Below are positions 62,045 to 64,000 of a stretch of DNA of 64,000 nucleotides, one piece after another. The notes beneath the pieces were generated by a model. That model had not been told where the DNA came from and did not search any database. It saw only the letters and a list, made by a program, of their open reading frames with translations. The DNA is from an uncultured Spirochaetia bacterium (GTDB lineage: Bacteria; Spirochaetota; Spirochaetia; CAKZLE01), in contig CAKZLE010000006.1 of the NCBI GenBank assembly GCA_937125225.1, positions 220,893 to 284,892 of the forward strand, read 5' to 3'. The position numbers and the translations under genes were made by a program. The first letter of the stretch is position 1, and the number at the start of each line of letters is the position of its first letter.

Positions 62045-62470
62045 ATGATCAAGATACTTTTTCTTTGTACAGGTAACTCCTGCAGGTCTCAGATGGCTGA
62101 AGGTTGGACAAATTCACTGAAAGGTGATGTGATCGAAGCCTATTCAGCTGGAATAGAGACACATGGACTAAACCCGAATGCGGTACAGGTCATGGAAGAG
62201 TCCGGTGTTGATATCTCTACTCATACATCACAACTCGCATCAGAGTTCAAGGATACCATCTTCGATTATGTGGTGACAGTCTGTGGACATGCCCACGAGA
62301 ACTGTCCTGTATATCTCGGGAAAAGTACTGTTATCCATGTGGGATTCGATGACCCACCTAAACTTGCAGCAGAAGTCGATGGAAAAGAGGAAAAACTCGA
62401 TTGTTACCGAGCAGTCAGAGACCAGATAAGAGATTTCGTATTAACCCTCCCTGGATCTTTAGAGAGGTAA
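62045..62470 (+). CDS. arsC: Arsenate reductase, thioredoxin-coupled type
   Basis: 141 residues of the low-molecular-weight phosphatase fold. The P-loop CTGNSCRSQ near 8-16 holds the nucleophilic Cys. The redox pair lies in VCGHAHENC near 80-88, spaced as in the thioredoxin-dependent ArsC of Staphylococcus and Bacillus. Reduces arsenate to arsenite. GAGGTAAAA lies before the ATG. First gene of an operon with a permease and a small thioredoxin-like protein, which may supply electrons. Confidence 0.95.
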   Translation: MIKILFLCTGNSCRSQMAEGWTNSLKGDVIEAYSAGIETHGLNPNAVQVMEESGVDISTHTSQLASEFKDTIFDYVVTVCGHAHENCPVYLGKSTVIHVGFDDPPKLAAEVDGKEEKLDCYRAVRDQIRDFVLTLPGSLER

Positions 62471-62482
62471 CTGAGGTATATC

Positions 62483-63466
62483 ATGTTTAAGATTTTCACG
62501 ATCCTTGCAGACCTAGTGACTTTCAACCTATTGGGCCTTGAAGATGGCTCCTCGATAGGGCATTCCGTACACTTCTTCATCGAAGATGTGACAAAGATCT
62601 ACTTCATGGTCGTTGTGATGATCTATATCATAGCGATCCTCCGAGCAGGTCTTGATACAGAGAGAGTCCGAGCCTTTCTCCATGGTAAGTCACGTGGTTT
62701 CGGATATCTCATAGCTGTACTTTTTGGGGCTATCACTCCATTCTGTTCCTGTTCTAGTATCCCCCTGTTCTTGGGATTCACATCAGCTGGTATTCCTCTT
62801 GGGATCACCATGGCTTTTCTAATCACCTCCCCTATGATAAACGAGGTGGCGATTGCCCTACTCGGAGGTCTTCTCGGTCTTAAGTTCACTATCATCTACA
62901 TCACTACTGGGATGGCAGCAGGAATCCTGGGAGGACTATTCCTTGATGCAATCGGCGCAGAACGATATCTGACTGATCTGGGTAATCAAGCCTCAGCTTT
63001 GGCTGCAGGCGTTGACAAGAAAGATCTAGAAAAGGAAAGAATACGTCTCTCTCTTAGAGAGCGACATGAGTTTGCGAAAACAGAGGTCAAGACAATCTTT
63101 GGAAGAATCTGGAAATGGGTATTGATTGGTGTCGGTGTCGGAGCCGCACTGCATGGTTTCGTTCCCAATGATTTCATAGCTCAACATCTTGGGGAAGGAC
63201 AATGGTGGTCTGTCCCAGCAGCTGTACTTCTAGGGATCCCACTCTACTCGAATGCGACAGGAATGATCCCTATCGCAGAAAGTCTATTGAACAAAGGGTT
63301 ACCTGTCGGTACGACACTTGCATTGATGATGAGTACGGTCGCTGCGAGTTTCCCTGAATTCGTCCTCCTAAAACAGGTTATGAAACCAAAACTGTTAGTG
63401 ATCTTCTTCTTTCTCCTTCTCGTATTGTTCACTTGTGCAGGTTGGATCTTCAATTTAGTATTTTAA
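62483..63466 (+). CDS. YraQ/ArsP-type permease
   Basis: 327 residues with about eight membrane helices. The family signature PFCSCSSIPLFLGF near 87-100 carries the CxC pair, and SPMINEVAIALLGG near 115-128 is the repeat motif. A charged cytosolic loop (about 175-205) separates two halves, the second containing IPLYSNATGMIPIAESLL near 252-269. Members include ArsP, an exporter of trivalent organoarsenicals. In this operon it probably exports arsenite or methylarsenite, since no ArsB or Acr3 is present. Exact substrate is not proven. Confidence 0.87.
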   Translation: MFKIFTILADLVTFNLLGLEDGSSIGHSVHFFIEDVTKIYFMVVVMIYIIAILRAGLDTERVRAFLHGKSRGFGYLIAVLFGAITPFCSCSSIPLFLGFTSAGIPLGITMAFLITSPMINEVAIALLGGLLGLKFTIIYITTGMAAGILGGLFLDAIGAERYLTDLGNQASALAAGVDKKDLEKERIRLSLRERHEFAKTEVKTIFGRIWKWVLIGVGVGAALHGFVPNDFIAQHLGEGQWWSVPAAVLLGIPLYSNATGMIPIAESLLNKGLPVGTTLALMMSTVAASFPEFVLLKQVMKPKLLVIFFFLLLVLFTCAGWIFNLVF

Positions 63467-63484
63467 TGATTAAGAGGTAATAAT

Positions 63485-63712
63485 ATGGTAATCAAAGTTC
63501 TTGGGACAGGTTGTCCAAAATGTCAGAAGCTCTACAGCAATGTAGCTGAAGCTCTTGAGATCTCCGGTAAGAGTGCTGAAGTGATTAAGATAACAGATCT
63601 AGCTCAGATCATGGCCTATAAGGTCATGTCCATGCCTGCGTTAGTAATCGATGAGAAGGTTGTGAGTTCAGGACAAGTCCTGAAAAGTGATACTATCGCC
63701 ACTCTCCTATAA
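63485..63712 (+). CDS. Small thioredoxin-like protein (MTH895/TM0996 type)
   Basis: 75 residues. CxxC motif GCPKC near 9-13 and cis-Pro in MPALVID near 52 define the redox-active disulfide protein 2 family. Members often lie beside YraQ/ArsP-type permeases. It could reduce ArsC or deliver a thiol-bound metalloid to the permease. Last gene of the ars operon. Confidence 0.9.
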   Translation: MVIKVLGTGCPKCQKLYSNVAEALEISGKSAEVIKITDLAQIMAYKVMSMPALVIDEKVVSSGQVLKSDTIATLL

Positions 63713-63735
63713 CACTTATCAGGTATTATCGATAC

Positions 63736-63768
63736 AAGGGGCCTTTATCTAAAGATATGAGGCCCCTT
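63736..63768 (+). terminator. Hairpin terminator after the ars operon
   Basis: AAGGGGCC/GGCCCCTT (63736-63743/63761-63768) with an inner TATCT/AGATA stem. The following bases are only moderately T-rich. Confidence 0.7.
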
Positions 63769-63926
63769 CTCATCTCATAACAGATTCATCTCATATACAA
63801 GAAACTACACCTACTCTTCACAAACACCCCATACTCTCTCCATCTGCACCGATTATATTCTAATCAGTCATTAAGACAAACAAGATAAGTAAAACAAAAA
63901 AACATGAATCGAATAGGAGCAACAAG

Positions 63927-64000
63927 ATGAAAAAGAGAAATGGTTTCAAGAAAGTCGGATTAGTAGTAGCAGTATTGATGGTAGCGGGTATGGCAGGAGC
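63927..64000 (+). CDS. Start of an exported protein (cut by window end)
   Basis: Twenty-four codons from ATG 63927, with AGGAG (63915-63919) seven bases upstream. The N-terminus is a signal peptide: basic MKKRNGFKK followed by a hydrophobic VGLVVAVLMVAGMAG stretch. The mature part lies beyond the window, so no function can be given. The gap 63769-63914 holds no recognised feature. Confidence 0.75.
   Translation, partial: MKKRNGFKKVGLVVAVLMVAGMAG

Noticed and set aside
1..64000. CRISPR arrays, tRNA or rRNA genes, insertion sequences, prophage
   Set aside because: No regularly spaced repeats, tRNA-like cloverleaf, rRNA stretch, transposase or phage structural gene was seen by reading the gaps and the coding frames.

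Overview
The window looks like chromosomal DNA from a free-living, mainly anaerobic but oxygen-tolerant bacterium, most probably a spirochaete (Spirochaetota). This is inference. It rests on the peptide-binding protein leader ending LFAGGAQES (a style common in Sphaerochaeta/Spirochaeta/Treponema binding proteins), pyruvate:ferredoxin oxidoreductase, class II plus class III ribonucleotide reductases, a rubrerythrin/superoxide reductase/ferritin/rubredoxin cassette and a sodium-pump-type NQR operon. No rRNA, tRNA, insertion sequence, phage gene or CRISPR array was seen. Genes are tightly packed on both strands.

Layout. 1-6.8 kb: tail of a membrane 4Fe-4S protein, then an anaerobic RNR operon (nrdD, a small redoxin, nrdG-like activase) behind two NrdR boxes and a long structured leader, then a double-GNAT gene and gpsA. 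6.8-9 kb (minus): mrp, Nudix hydrolase, SIMPL lipoprotein. 9.2-12.9 kb: WYL regulator and the oxidative-defence cassette rbr-sor-ftn-rub plus a nitroreductase. 12.9-16.5 kb (minus): PFOR. 16.6-24.1 kb: an unaccompanied pair of peptide-type ABC permeases running into the 3' end of a complete peptide ABC operon. 24.2-28.5 kb (minus): nqrBCDEF without nqrA, plus one unknown gene. 28.6-34 kb (minus): MFS transporter, B12-dependent RNR nrdJ with NrdR boxes, gdhA. 34.3-37.3 kb: a two-receiver/PEP-synthase-N-domain protein. 37.3-43.8 kb (minus): RluA-type pseudouridine synthase, topoisomerase IV parC/parE, and a GAF/PAS protein with a degenerate HD-GYP domain. 43.9-48.1 kb: OsmC, xylose catabolism xylA-xylB and a divergent AraC-type regulator. 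48.2-50.9 kb (minus): two NifX-like proteins, a DUF5320 protein, a double GNAT and a nitroreductase. 51-54.1 kb: an acyltransferase of the HxxxDG type, a TM1410-type lipoprotein and exported MsrA. 54.3-59.6 kb: complete pyruvate dehydrogenase complex aceE-aceF-lpd. 59.6-61.6 kb: sensor histidine kinase. 61.6-63.7 kb: arsR divergent from arsC-permease-thioredoxin. 63.9 kb: start of a signal-peptide protein.

How the genes fit together. Pyruvate can be oxidised by PFOR (anoxic) or by the PDH complex (NADH-yielding). The NQR-like complex probably couples NADH oxidation to Na+ transport, although the quinone-side NqrA subunit is not encoded here. dNTPs can be made by an oxygen-sensitive (NrdD) or an oxygen-indifferent B12-dependent (NrdJ) enzyme, both apparently under NrdR. 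The rubrerythrin/SOR/ferritin/rubredoxin set, MsrA and OsmC handle oxygen exposure. Xylose and peptides are the visible carbon sources. The most interesting items are the NqrA-less NQR, the nrdD leader with mutually exclusive hairpins, several apparently leaderless promoters, the receiver-PPDK_N fusion and the metal-ligand-less HD-GYP protein.
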